Positions 36,082-46,039 of a DNA stretch of 64,000 nt are shown in pieces; the first letter of the stretch is position 1, and every line of letters begins with the position of its first letter. This DNA comes from Sphingopyxis sp. JAI108 (GTDB lineage: Bacteria > Pseudomonadota > Alphaproteobacteria > Sphingomonadales > Sphingomonadaceae): NCBI RefSeq assembly GCF_013410105.1, contig NZ_JACCCJ010000001.1:248001-312000 (forward strand), in the 5' to 3' direction. The translations under genes were made by a program, and so were the position numbers. A model generated the notes under the pieces. The model was given only the letters and a program-made list of their open reading frames with translations, was not told the DNA's origin and ran no database searches.

Positions 36082-36424
36082 GGGTTGCCCTTTCCGTATC
36101 CACAAGGTCCTGCCATGTCGCGATGCGTACGGCGATGAAGTTATTCTGGTCGTGAGGGCTAGCCAATCTATTGGCTTTCATCCTCCCAATCGGAATCAAT
36201 CGAGTTTGAGAGACTTAACCCTCGGAATGAACTGACGCATTCGGCAGAAAATAGGGGTAGAATAAAGCTCCGGCGGGAAGAGGGAGATACGCTAACGCTC
36301 TGACTGAATATTATTGGTTTGCGAACAATAGCCCCCCAATCGAAATTGGATAAGACCAACCGGCCACGCCTTTGCCGCACGGGCCGGACGCGACATCTCA
36401 ATATCGATTGGCGGAGTGGAACGA
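36082..36424. other. divergent promoter region with three dyads
   Basis: 343 bases with no gene. It contains AGCCAAT-CT-ATTGGCT (36161-36176), TATTGGTTTGCGAACAATA (36312-36330, an imperfect 19-bp palindrome) and CCAAT-CGAA-ATTGG (36336-36349). Two of the three share the CCAAT/ATTGG half-site. These are good operator candidates for the M20D or dioxygenase promoter, but no regulator gene is adjacent. Confidence 0.5.
36161..36176. promoter_or_regulatory. perfect dyad, candidate operator
   Basis: AGCCAATCTATTGGCT: seven-base arms separated by two bases, 80 bases upstream of the M20D start codon and 249 upstream of the dioxygenase start. The half-site CCAAT recurs in the dyad at 36336-36349. Confidence 0.4.
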
Positions 36425-37207
36425 ATGAAACTGTCAGAGGAGCGTATCGAGGAATTTCACGAAAATGGATTTCTCGTCATTCCCGACCTGTTTTCCGCAG
36501 AGGAAGTGGCGGAACTGCGCAGCGCGATGGAGCGAACGTTCCAGCAGGACGATCCGGCGAACGTCCGAGAAAAGAAAAGCGGCGTGGTCCGCACAGCAAT
36601 GGGGCTTCACCTGCGCGACGAGGTCTTCGCGCGCTTGATCCGCCATCCGCGCCTCGTCGAGCCCGCGAAGCAGCTTCGCGGCGAGGAACTTTACGCGCAG
36701 CAGGTGAAGATCAACGTCAAGGCTGCGTTCGAGGGCGAGCAATGGCAATGGCATCAGGATTTTTCGACGCACCACCAGGATGACGGTGTCCCCGAACCGC
36801 TCGCGCTCAACCTGCATATTTTCCTCGACGACGTGACCGAATTTAACGGGCCGCTCTATTTCTTCCGCGGTTCGCACAAGTTCGGCAGCGTCGCCACTTG
36901 GCACGATACGGTGTCGACGAGCTTCGCGCTCTGGGTGGTCGAGGAGGAAAAGGTCAAGGAGATCGCCGAAACCTGCTCGCTTGTCGCGGCGACCGGCCGC
37001 GCCGGGACGGCGTTGATATTCGGCGACTGCCTCGTCCATGGCTCGCCGCCGAACATGTCCCCTTGGAACCGCAGCATCTTCTCGCTGATTCTCAACCCGG
37101 TCGAGAACGCCTATACCAAGGACGATCGTAAGGATCATTTTCATCACCGCGACCTGACGCCGGTTCAGTCGCTCGCCGATGATTGCCTGCTCCAGCCCGC
37201 ACGCTGA
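36425..37207 (+). CDS. phytanoyl-CoA dioxygenase family Fe(II)/2-oxoglutarate hydroxylase
   Basis: 260 residues from the ATG at 36425, with GGAG eight bases upstream. The iron ligands are H110 and D112 in QWHQDFSTHHQDDG and H205 in CLVHGSPPNMS, and R216 in WNRSIFSLI should bind 2-oxoglutarate. KINVKAAFEGEQWQWHQDF and LYFFRGSHKFG resemble ectoine hydroxylase, so the substrate may be a small amino-acid-like zwitterion. It is followed after 83 bases by an SHMT-like PLP enzyme on the same strand. Hydroxylation of a beta carbon and later retro-aldol cleavage would make a sensible two-step pathway, but this is inferred from the pairing. Confidence 0.9.
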   Translation: MKLSEERIEEFHENGFLVIPDLFSAEEVAELRSAMERTFQQDDPANVREKKSGVVRTAMGLHLRDEVFARLIRHPRLVEPAKQLRGEELYAQQVKINVKAAFEGEQWQWHQDFSTHHQDDGVPEPLALNLHIFLDDVTEFNGPLYFFRGSHKFGSVATWHDTVSTSFALWVVEEEKVKEIAETCSLVAATGRAGTALIFGDCLVHGSPPNMSPWNRSIFSLILNPVENAYTKDDRKDHFHHRDLTPVQSLADDCLLQPAR

Positions 37208-37290
37208 GCACTCGCTGTCGACCTGATTAATTTGAGTTGCCGAGCGCCGCGCGCTTTTGCGCGCGGCGCGGGCTTATGGGGATATTCTGT

Positions 37291-38613
37291 ATGACGATGT
37301 TGGCGCGGCGATCATGGGTGGGCAACGAGAGCGAGGATTTGGTGCAGAGCGTCGCCTCTGCAGTGGCGGATGGGTCTGTCGATGCCGTCGACCGGCGGTT
37401 GTTCGAACTGGTCGAGCAAAACCGGCAGATCCACGATGTCGGATCGATTAATTTGAACCCCGCGACAAATGTGATGAATCCTCGCGCCGAGCAGCTTCTC
37501 GCCAGCGGGCTCGGCAGCCGTCCTTCGCTGGGCTATCCCGGCGCCAAATATGAAATGGGCCTTGAGGCGATCGAGCAGATCGAAGCGCTCGCGGCCGAAA
37601 TTGCTGCCGAAGTGTTTGGCGCGCGTTTTGTCGAATTTCGTCTGGCATCGGGCGCGATGGCCAACCTCTACGCATTCATGGCGACGTGCAAGCCGGGCGA
37701 TGCCATCATCGCTCCGCCCGATACGATCGGCGGGCATGTCACGCATCATCGCGCCGGTGCGGCAGGTCTCTATGGACTCGAGGTGCATACCGCCCCCGTC
37801 GACGCCGAAAATTTCACGGTCGATGTTGCCGCGCTCGCCGAGCTTGCACAGCGCGTGCGTCCCAAACTGATTACGATCGGCGGAAGCCTCAACCTGTGGC
37901 ACCACCCGGTCCGCGAAATCCGGGCGATCGCCGATGACGTCGGAGCCTATGTCCTGTTCGACGCGGCGCATCTTTGTGGAATGATCGCAGGCAAACAATG
38001 GCAGCAACCGCTGGAAGAGGGCGCTCATCTGATGGGATGCAGCACCTACAAGAGCCTCGGTGGCCCGCCGTCGGGCCTGCTGATGACGAACGACGCCGAA
38101 CTCGCGGAGCGAATCGACAAGATCGCCTATCCTGGCCTCACGGCGAACTTCGACGTCGCCAAGACGGCCTCGCTGGCGCTCGCGCTTCTCGACTGGAAGA
38201 AATATGGCGTCGACTATGCCGAAGAAATGGCGGCCACTGCATCGGCGCTCGCGCATCAACTTGAGGAGCGGGGCATTCCGGTTTTCCGGACCGCGCGCGG
38301 AATTACCGGATCGCAGCAGTTTGCGGTGCGCGCCGAACGCTATGGCGGTGGCCACAGCGCCGCCAAGCGGCTGCGGCAGGCCAATATCCTGACCTCGGGG
38401 ATCGGCTTGCCGATCGATCCGGTCGACGGCGATTTCAATGGTTTGCGATTGGGTACACCTGAAATTGTAAGGTGGGGCATGACGGCCGATCACATGCCCG
38501 AACTGGCGAGCCTGGTTGCCGAGGCGCTGTCATCGAACGACGCGGGCGCGACGGCTGGGCGTGCGGCCGCATTCCGGAAAGAATTTCAGACGCTGCACTT
38601 CATCCGAGGCTAG
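37291..38613 (+). CDS. serine hydroxymethyltransferase-like PLP enzyme
   Basis: About 440 residues; the ATG at 37291 is chosen because the conserved part begins soon after, but ATGs at 37276 and 37297 are also possible and the ribosome site is weak. PLP contacts match the SHMT fold: FRLASGAMANLYAFMA, VLFDAAHLCGMIAG with the Asp that contacts the ring, and K254 in CSTYKSLGGPPSG. GYPGAKYEMGLEAIEQIE corresponds to the SHMT GYPGxRYxGG segment. It differs enough from GlyA (STYKSLGG for TTHKTLRG) to suggest a specialised aldolase, for example for a beta-hydroxy amino acid. It is probably co-transcribed with the dioxygenase and ends at a strong stem-loop. Confidence 0.85.
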   Translation: MTMLARRSWVGNESEDLVQSVASAVADGSVDAVDRRLFELVEQNRQIHDVGSINLNPATNVMNPRAEQLLASGLGSRPSLGYPGAKYEMGLEAIEQIEALAAEIAAEVFGARFVEFRLASGAMANLYAFMATCKPGDAIIAPPDTIGGHVTHHRAGAAGLYGLEVHTAPVDAENFTVDVAALAELAQRVRPKLITIGGSLNLWHHPVREIRAIADDVGAYVLFDAAHLCGMIAGKQWQQPLEEGAHLMGCSTYKSLGGPPSGLLMTNDAELAERIDKIAYPGLTANFDVAKTASLALALLDWKKYGVDYAEEMAATASALAHQLEERGIPVFRTARGITGSQQFAVRAERYGGGHSAAKRLRQANILTSGIGLPIDPVDGDFNGLRLGTPEIVRWGMTADHMPELASLVAEALSSNDAGATAGRAAAFRKEFQTLHFIRG

Positions 38614-38642
38614 CCGGTCGCTTCATTCAATCGGCCAAGAGT

Positions 38643-38680
38643 CGCCCCCGCATCCGGATTCTCCCCTCGATGCGGGGGCG
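38643..38680. terminator. strong bidirectional terminator
   Basis: CGCCCCCGCATC (38643-38654) and GATGCGGGGGCG (38669-38680) form a perfect 12-pair stem with a 14-base loop between the convergent SHMT-like and LysR genes. It is followed by GTGCTTTACG with no T-run. Confidence 0.7.
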
Positions 38681-38700
38681 GTGCTTTACGGGCGGGGCTT

Positions 38701-39597
38701 TCAGGTCCCAGACGGCTTGGCTTGCTCCAGAAGCCACGTGACGAACGTCTCCGCCGCTGCCGACAAGGGGGTCGCCGACTTCGTCAGCAGGTAAAACTGG
38801 TTCTTCGACGGCACCCGACGGTCGGATAGCGTTTGAAGCTGCCCGGTCCGCAGCAGTTCGCCGATGAGCGCCGTGTGCCCGATCATGAAGCCCCGGCCTT
38901 GCAGGGTAGCGTCGACCGTCATTGCGTAGAGCGAGAAGGTCTGCGTCTTGAGCGCCGCGGGGGGTGTCAGGCCCGTGCGCGCAAGCCAGTCAGTAAAATC
39001 ATGTTCCCAAAAGGGGTCGAGCATCAGCGACGCGCCGATTGGCAGGCCTTGCTCGTCGCGTTCCAGCTTCTCTATCAGCTTGGGGCTTGCGACGGGCACG
39101 AGTTCGTCGAAGAAGAGTTCGCGATAGTCACAACCCGGAAAGGGCGGTTTCCCGTATCGGATCGCCAAGTCAAAGTTCGAGGTGCGCAGATCGATCACCG
39201 TGGGATCGGCCCAGATCTCGACGGTCGTGTTGGTTTCTAGCGCATGGAACTCCTCCATGCGCGGGCCCAGCCATAGCTGGGCCAGCGACGGAAGGATCGT
39301 GACACGCACCGACTTGGCGCTCCCGGCCGATGTAATTTCGCGTGTCGCCGTAACCAATTGGTCGAGCGCTGGAGAGACTCGCTGGGCATAGCGCTTTCCA
39401 GCTTCCGTCAATCTCACGCCCTGCGGATAGCGCTGGAAAAGATCGATCCGGAGAAAGGCCTCAAGCGCCTTGATCCGCTGGCTCACGGCGCCGGGTGTCA
39501 CATTCAGACGCGTTGCCGCCATTGCGAAGCTCTCGGTCGAGGCGGTTTCAGCAAAGACGCGAAGCCAGTCGAGGTTGGGCGTTTCGCGCAGCATCAA
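38701..39597 (-). CDS. LysR-type regulator, GcvA-like (first copy)
   Basis: 298 residues. The N-terminal winged helix-turn-helix is LDWLRVFAETASTESFAMAA, TPGAVSQRIKALE and GVRLTEAGKRYAQRV, with the GcvA-type opening NLDWLRVF. The effector domain follows from about residue 95. It shares most of its DNA-binding domain with the LysR at 46.0-46.9 kb, so the two are recent paralogues. It is divergent from frmA and convergent with the SHMT-like gene; control of frmA or of the dioxygenase operon is plausible. GcvA-type regulators often answer to glycine or small amino acids. Confidence 0.93.
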   Translation of the reverse strand: MMLRETPNLDWLRVFAETASTESFAMAATRLNVTPGAVSQRIKALEAFLRIDLFQRYPQGVRLTEAGKRYAQRVSPALDQLVTATREITSAGSAKSVRVTILPSLAQLWLGPRMEEFHALETNTTVEIWADPTVIDLRTSNFDLAIRYGKPPFPGCDYRELFFDELVPVASPKLIEKLERDEQGLPIGASLMLDPFWEHDFTDWLARTGLTPPAALKTQTFSLYAMTVDATLQGRGFMIGHTALIGELLRTGQLQTLSDRRVPSKNQFYLLTKSATPLSAAAETFVTWLLEQAKPSGT

Positions 39598-39798
39598 TAT
39601 ATCTGCCGCTTAGATGCAGTATTAGTCATTTGATGCTTTCCCCGATGGCCCATTAGATCAGGGCTGGACGAGAAAGGTCTACAGCGGCGGCGCGCGCTGT
39701 CGACATGATGAATTCTGGGGGAAAGCCGTAGTTTTTCTGCGCGTTCGTGCCGTGCACGACTGATCTTGCCCCAACTGTCCCGAAGGAGAATCTTGAAG

Positions 39799-40911
39799 AT
39801 GAAGACCCGCGCCGCTGTTGCGTTCGAAGCGAAGAAGCCGCTCGAAATCGTCGAACTCGACCTCGAAGGCCCGAAGGCGGGCGAAGTTCTCGTCGAGATC
39901 ATGGCGACGGGCATTTGCCACACCGATGCCTATACGCTCGACGGCTTCGACAGCGAGGGGATCTTCCCGAGCGTGCTCGGCCATGAGGGCGCAGGGATCG
40001 TGCGCGAGGTCGGTGCGGGCGTGACGTCGGTGAAGCCCGGCGACCATGTCATCCCGCTCTACACCCCCGAATGCCGCCAGTGCAAAAGCTGCCTCAGCGG
40101 CAAGACCAACCTGTGCACCGCGATCCGCGCGACGCAGGGCAAGGGACTGATGCCCGACGGCACGACCCGCTTCAGCTACAAGGGCCAGCCGATCTTCCAT
40201 TATATGGGCTGCTCGACCTTTTCGAACTTCACCGTGCTGCCTGAGATCGCGGTCGCGAAAATCCGCGAGGACGCGCCGTTCCAGTCGAGCTGCTATATCG
40301 GCTGCGGCGTCACCACCGGGGTCGGGGCGGTGATCAACACCGCGAAGGTGCAGGTCGGCGACAATGTCGTCGTGTTCGGGCTTGGCGGCATCGGGCTCAA
40401 CGTGATCCAGGGCGCGCGCCTCGCGGGCGCCGACAAGATCATCGGCGTCGACATCAACCCTGCGCGCGAGGAATGGGGCCGCAAATTCGGCATGACCGAC
40501 TTCCTGGGCACCAAGGGCATGAGCCGCGAAGACACGGTCGCCGCGATCGTCCAGCTGACCGACGGCGGCGCCGACTATACCTTCGACGCCACCGGCAATA
40601 CCGAGGTGATGCGCACCGCGCTCGAAGCCTGCCATCGCGGCTGGGGCACCTCGATCATCATCGGCGTGGCCGAGGCGGGCAAGGAGATCGCGACGCGTCC
40701 ATTCCAGCTCGTCACCGGTCGCAACTGGCGCGGCACCGCTTTCGGCGGCGCCAAGGGCCGTACCGACGTGCCCAAGATCGTCGACATGTACATGACCGGC
40801 AAGATCGAGATCGATCCGATGATCACCCACGTCATGGGGCTGGAAGAGATCAACAAGGGCTTCGACCTGATGCACGCGGGGACAAGCATCCGCAGCGTTA
40901 TCCTGTTCTGA
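39799..40911 (+). CDS. frmA: S-(hydroxymethyl)glutathione dehydrogenase (class III alcohol dehydrogenase)
   Basis: 370 residues, the exact family length, from the ATG at 39799 with AAGGAG upstream. Catalytic zinc ligands are in GICHTDAYT and GHEGAG, and the structural zinc cluster is [44 protein letters not shown] is the NAD-binding Rossmann motif. FrmA oxidises the glutathione adduct of formaldehyde in the cytoplasm. Codon choice is strongly biased, as in a well-expressed gene. No formylglutathione hydrolase follows. In this window it could remove formaldehyde escaping from N-methyl oxidation, although it is also a general housekeeping gene. Confidence 0.97.
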   Translation: MKTRAAVAFEAKKPLEIVELDLEGPKAGEVLVEIMATGICHTDAYTLDGFDSEGIFPSVLGHEGAGIVREVGAGVTSVKPGDHVIPLYTPECRQCKSCLSGKTNLCTAIRATQGKGLMPDGTTRFSYKGQPIFHYMGCSTFSNFTVLPEIAVAKIREDAPFQSSCYIGCGVTTGVGAVINTAKVQVGDNVVVFGLGGIGLNVIQGARLAGADKIIGVDINPAREEWGRKFGMTDFLGTKGMSREDTVAAIVQLTDGGADYTFDATGNTEVMRTALEACHRGWGTSIIIGVAEAGKEIATRPFQLVTGRNWRGTAFGGAKGRTDVPKIVDMYMTGKIEIDPMITHVMGLEEINKGFDLMHAGTSIRSVILF

Positions 40912-41206
40912 ATTTTAGGCTCAGAAGGAGAAGTTCTAGTCCTGGGGGCGAGCATTACTGGTTTGCTCAGTGCCCCGGAAACCATCCTAAATGGTCGAAA
41001 GCGTGAGCGGGTGCCGCGATCTTTTGCGCGGTCGCAAAGACGGAGCGTGGCGCTTCACGCCGCGGCCGCGCGGTACTGAATTGCGGCGGCTGCTCGGCTG
41101 GAAGCGGTAGCGCGTCGATCGGAGACATGGGTGGAGTGGGCGCGATATGCGCTATGGCTGGAGGATTTCTGTGACTGATAATATTTTGGGATGTACGGAT
41201 GGCTGC

Positions 41207-43081
41207 ATGATGCGCAGAGGATTTGCTGTACGCACGAAGACGCTTCTCTGCCTCGCCACTGCCACGCTTTTTCTGGGCGGGCTCCAGGGCGCCCCGGCGG
41301 GGGCGCGGCCAGCACAAAGCGCGGCAATCCCTTCGCCCGATGCCGAAACTGCGCGCCTCAACAGCTGGCTTAATGCCAAATATGAAGAAGAACTCGCGTT
41401 TAGCCCGATCACGCGCGGTTATCAGGGAGACAAGGCTGATTACGAGAAGATTGATGACTTCTCTGACGCGGCCGAGGACCGGAAGATTGAATGGCAGCGC
41501 CGGTCGGTCGAAGAAATGGAGGCGAAATTCGATCGCGACAAACTGCCTGACGACGCTCAGCTTTCCTACGACCTGTGGATCTACCGCTACGAAGATGCCG
41601 CAGCTTGGGCTAAATTTCGGCGAAACCATTATGTTTTCAACCAGATGTTCGGCCCGCATACCCGGATTCCTCAATTTCTGATGCAAGTTCACAAGGTCGA
41701 GGAACCTGCGGACATGGACGCCTATATCACGCGCATCGGCGGCATTGCTCGGGCACAATTGCAGCAGCTCGATACTGCGAAGGCTAATGCCGCCGCGGGG
41801 TCACGGGTGCCGCGGTTCGCCTATGAAGCGATGATCGGCCAAGCGCGCGCGCTGATTTCCGGCGCGCCATTTGGCGGCGAGGGCGACAGCCCGGTGTGGA
41901 GTGACGTGCAGACTAAGATTGATGGACTGCTCAAGGCAGGCAAGATCGATCGGCTCAAGGCGGACGCGTACCGGGTTGCGGCGAGGGATGCATTAGTCGA
42001 AGAATGGCTACCAGCCTATCAGTCGCTGATCGCATGGTTCGAAAGCGAAGCGCCAAAAGCCGATGCGGTAGCCACCGGCGTCGGCAAGAACCCGAATGGC
42101 AAGGCCTATTATGATATGCTGCTCGTCAGTTCGACGACGACCAGTCTTACTGCCGACCAGATCCATCAGATCGGCCTGGACGAGGTCGCTCGGATCAAGG
42201 GCGAAATGGAAGCGATCAAGGATAAGGTCGGTTTCAAGGGCTCGCTGCAGGATTTTTTCAAATATGTGCGCGATGACGAGCGTTTTTATTATCCCAATAC
42301 CGACGCGGGTCGGCAGCAATATATCGACGCCGCGACCGCCCATATCGCCTATATGAAGCAGCAACTGCCAAAATATTTTGGCATCTTGCCCAAGGCCGAC
42401 GTCATCGTGAAGCGGGTTGAATCTTATCGCGAAGTCGCAGGCGGCGCGCAGCATTATTATATGTCGACCCCCGATGGATCGCGGCCGGGTGTATATTATG
42501 CGCATCTGCTCGACATGAAATCGATGCCGATCCCGCAACTCGAAGTGATCGCCTATCATGAGGCGCTGCCAGGGCATCATATGAATTTCGCAATCGCGCA
42601 GGAATTGCCTGACGTCCCGAACTTCCGCAAATTCCTTTATGTGAATGCGTATCAGGAGGGATGGGGCCTCTACACCGAGCAACTCGGCAAGGAAATGGGC
42701 GCCTATCGGGATCCCTATTCGGATTTTGGCCGCCTGACGACCGAGATTTGGCGCGCGATCCGTCTGGTGGTCGACACCGGGCTCCATTCGAAGGGGTGGA
42801 CCGAAGAGCAGGCGGTCAAATATTTCACCGAGAATTCAGCTGCCGCGGAAGGACAAATCCGGTCCGAAGTGCGACGCTACATCATCATGCCGGGACAGGC
42901 GACGGGATACAAAATCGGCATGATCAAGATGCTCGAGCTCCGTAAAAAGGCTGAAGACCAGCTCGGCAGCAAATTCGACGTCAAGGGCTTTCATGACACG
43001 ATCCTCGGTCGCGGTCAGATGCCGCTCGACCTGCTCGAGCGCCGCGTCGACCAGTGGATCGCCAGCCAGAAGGCGGCTTGA
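41207..43081 (+). CDS. DUF885 family metallopeptidase-like protein, exported (first copy)
   Basis: About 624 residues from the ATG at 41207 or 41210; the ribosome site is weak. The N-terminus is a Sec signal peptide (TKTLLCLATATLFLGGLQGAPAGA). The hallmark is H451-E452 in YHEALPGHHMNFAIAQE, a zinc-type HExxPGHH motif with H457, and a later AYQEGWGLYTEQLG likely giving the third ligand. DUF885 proteins are gluzincin-like peptidases or esterases with little biochemical work. It is highly similar over its whole length to the protein at 59.3-61.2 kb; synonymous positions differ, so they are old paralogues kept by selection. An amidohydrolase gene follows, as in the second cluster. Confidence 0.85.
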   Translation: MMRRGFAVRTKTLLCLATATLFLGGLQGAPAGARPAQSAAIPSPDAETARLNSWLNAKYEEELAFSPITRGYQGDKADYEKIDDFSDAAEDRKIEWQRRSVEEMEAKFDRDKLPDDAQLSYDLWIYRYEDAAAWAKFRRNHYVFNQMFGPHTRIPQFLMQVHKVEEPADMDAYITRIGGIARAQLQQLDTAKANAAAGSRVPRFAYEAMIGQARALISGAPFGGEGDSPVWSDVQTKIDGLLKAGKIDRLKADAYRVAARDALVEEWLPAYQSLIAWFESEAPKADAVATGVGKNPNGKAYYDMLLVSSTTTSLTADQIHQIGLDEVARIKGEMEAIKDKVGFKGSLQDFFKYVRDDERFYYPNTDAGRQQYIDAATAHIAYMKQQLPKYFGILPKADVIVKRVESYREVAGGAQHYYMSTPDGSRPGVYYAHLLDMKSMPIPQLEVIAYHEALPGHHMNFAIAQELPDVPNFRKFLYVNAYQEGWGLYTEQLGKEMGAYRDPYSDFGRLTTEIWRAIRLVVDTGLHSKGWTEEQAVKYFTENSAAAEGQIRSEVRRYIIMPGQATGYKIGMIKMLELRKKAEDQLGSKFDVKGFHDTILGRGQMPLDLLERRVDQWIASQKAA

Positions 43082-43093
43082 ACCGGCCTGATC

Positions 43094-43144
43094 GCAGGAA
43101 TCCTGCACTCGATCATGTTGTCCCGGCCAAGGCCGGGATGACAT
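43094..43144. repeat. REP-like palindromic element
   Basis: GCAGGA-A-TCCTGC at 43094-43106 is followed by a longer hairpin at 43115-43144 whose core is TCCCGGCC-AA-GGCCGGGA and whose outer arms are ATGT and ACAT. The core resembles the REP-type repeats scattered through sphingomonad and Caulobacter intergenic DNA. It lies just after the DUF885 gene and may also end that transcript. Only one copy is in the window. Confidence 0.65.
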
Positions 43145-43356
43145 GGTCGGATATATTCTCTTCCTAACTGCAAGCCACGGATTACCCCCAGAGAATCTGG
43201 CCCTCCGGGCGAGCTTTATTGCGTTGCCTCTGGCTCCGTCTGTCACCCAATAGGATGCATCACTCCGCAACAAACCGGGGCCACTAACAGATGTTCGCGG
43301 CGCGTGACTGCAGTCCCACAGGACGGCAGGCCGTTCGAGCGAATGAAGGGGAAAGC

Positions 43357-44790
43357 ATGAAAATCGCTACACTGGTTTCGGGTCTGCTTGCCGCCGCTGC
43401 CATGGCTTCGCCCTCCGCCGCCCAGGATGGCGGCCCGGAGGCGCGGCCGATCTACAATCGCGACCAGTGGCTGCCGCCGTCGGTGCCGACCTCCGACGAC
43501 GTGCTGCGGATTCCTGCTCCCACCGATTTCAACGCCCCAAAGGGCTCCTTCGTGCTGGTCGGCGGACGGCTGTTCGACGGTACCGGCAAACCCGCGCGCC
43601 CGGCGACGATTGTCGTCGAAGGCAAGGCGATCACGGCGGTGCTGGGGCCGGAGGAAAAGAACTGGCCGGCCGAAGCGGTGGTCTATGACGTCGCGGGTAA
43701 AACCATCATGCCGGGTCTCATCGACCTCCATACCCATCTCACCTTTCTCGAACCCGCAGAATCGCACGTTTATTCGACGGCGCACCTCAGCGGGGCGGAA
43801 TCGGCGATGCGCGGGGTCAGGCGCATGGGGATCCACTTACAGGCGGGCGTGACCAGCGTGCGCGATCTGGCATCGCACGGCGACACACCCTTCGTGCTCA
43901 AGCGGGCGCAGGCCGCGGGCCAAGTTCCGGGGCCTCGCATCTTCACCGCAGGCCAGCTCATCACGCAGACCGGCGGACACGCCGCGCTCCACGCGATGGT
44001 ACCCGGCTATCCCGAAAAGCCGAACGATAATCCCAATTCGATGGTGCGGATTGCATCGGGTCCGCAGGAATGGCGCGAAGCGGTGCGCATCCAGTTCGCG
44101 AAGGGCGCGGACCTGATCAAGCTCGCCAGCGAATATACGCAGGAAGAAATCACCGCCGCGGTCGACGAGGCGCATTCGCTCGGGCTGCCGGTGACGGTCG
44201 ATAGCGAAACCCAATATATCGACATGGCGATCAAGGCCGGCGTCGACTCGATCGAGCATCCCCTGCCGCGCAGCGATGCCGCCATCGCCTTGATGGCGAA
44301 GCGCGGTATCGCATCGGTGCCGACCTTTGTGCCCTACCGGATCATCAGTCGCTCGTCCGGCGGCTATTTCGGATCAACTTCGCGACGCTTCGAGCTCAAC
44401 GAGGGCACGATCGTCGAAATGGGCAAGAAGCTGCGCCGGGCAGGCGTGAAAATGGGAATTGGCCTCGACCTCGTCATCAACTGGCCCGAATATATGCCGG
44501 GCGCATATATTAGCGAACTTGAGAGCTTCACCCAGATCGGCTTCACAAAAATCGAGGCGCTGGTCGCAGCAACTAAAACGAGTGCCGAGATCATGCACAT
44601 GGGCGACCGACTCGGTACGATCGAGGTGGGCAAACTCGCCGACATCATCGTCGTCGACGGCAATCCCGATGAAGACTTCGGCGCGCTCCGCAAGGTACGG
44701 ACCGTCTTCGTAAATGGCCGGCTGATGTTGCAGGACGGCCGCATCTACAAACCGCCCCACGAAGAGGTCCCGATGCCGCAGGCGAAATAG
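43357..44790 (+). CDS. imidazolonepropionase-like amidohydrolase, exported (first copy)
   Basis: 477 residues from the ATG at 43357 with AAGGGGAAAGC before it. Signal peptide MKIATLVSGLLAAAAMASPSAA. The metal-dependent hydrolase fold is seen in MPGLIDLHTHLTF (HxH), the probable metal-bridging lysine in GADLIKLAS, and IEVGKLADIIVVDGNP at the C-terminal beta-sandwich. Periplasmic members are Xaa-Pro or carboxypeptidase-like dipeptidases (Sgx9260-type, acting on N-acyl or Xaa-Arg/Lys dipeptides). A 294-bp segment (44032-44325) is almost identical to the paralogue at 52.5-53.9 kb, while flanks differ by 10-30 percent. It lies in the DUF885-amidohydrolase pair. Confidence 0.9.
   Translation: MKIATLVSGLLAAAAMASPSAAQDGGPEARPIYNRDQWLPPSVPTSDDVLRIPAPTDFNAPKGSFVLVGGRLFDGTGKPARPATIVVEGKAITAVLGPEEKNWPAEAVVYDVAGKTIMPGLIDLHTHLTFLEPAESHVYSTAHLSGAESAMRGVRRMGIHLQAGVTSVRDLASHGDTPFVLKRAQAAGQVPGPRIFTAGQLITQTGGHAALHAMVPGYPEKPNDNPNSMVRIASGPQEWREAVRIQFAKGADLIKLASEYTQEEITAAVDEAHSLGLPVTVDSETQYIDMAIKAGVDSIEHPLPRSDAAIALMAKRGIASVPTFVPYRIISRSSGGYFGSTSRRFELNEGTIVEMGKKLRRAGVKMGIGLDLVINWPEYMPGAYISELESFTQIGFTKIEALVAATKTSAEIMHMGDRLGTIEVGKLADIIVVDGNPDEDFGALRKVRTVFVNGRLMLQDGRIYKPPHEEVPMPQAK
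44032..44325 (+). repeat. near-identical tract shared with 53156-53449 (copy 1)
   Basis: 294 bases inside the first amidohydrolase gene align without gaps to 53156-53449 (offset 9124) with four mismatches. The 63 bases immediately downstream differ at about 19 positions. The abrupt edges suggest gene conversion between the two paralogues. Confidence 0.85.
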
Positions 44791-44870
44791 GGCGTTGCTA
44801 TTCTCGCGCTCCTTCACTGCTCGAAGAAGGCCAGGACTAATGCGAGTGATGCGCCGAATTTGAAGGTCGG

Positions 44871-45947
<1,077 letters not shown>

Positions 45948-46039
45948 CTATATTTCCGTCACGGTCTCCTCGACATAAGGCCCCCCCCCGGCTAGCAGTC
46001 GCAAGTCAATTTTCCTGTTGGTGAGGGTCAAGGTTTCTA

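Noticed and set aside
39679..40875. A 398-codon open frame antisense to frmA
   Set aside because: frmA is highly conserved and codon-biased; the antisense frame is a by-product of that bias.
45981..45989. A run of nine C bases as a phase-variation tract
   Set aside because: It is in the gap between pip and LysR, outside any coding frame, and short; there is no sign of a switch.
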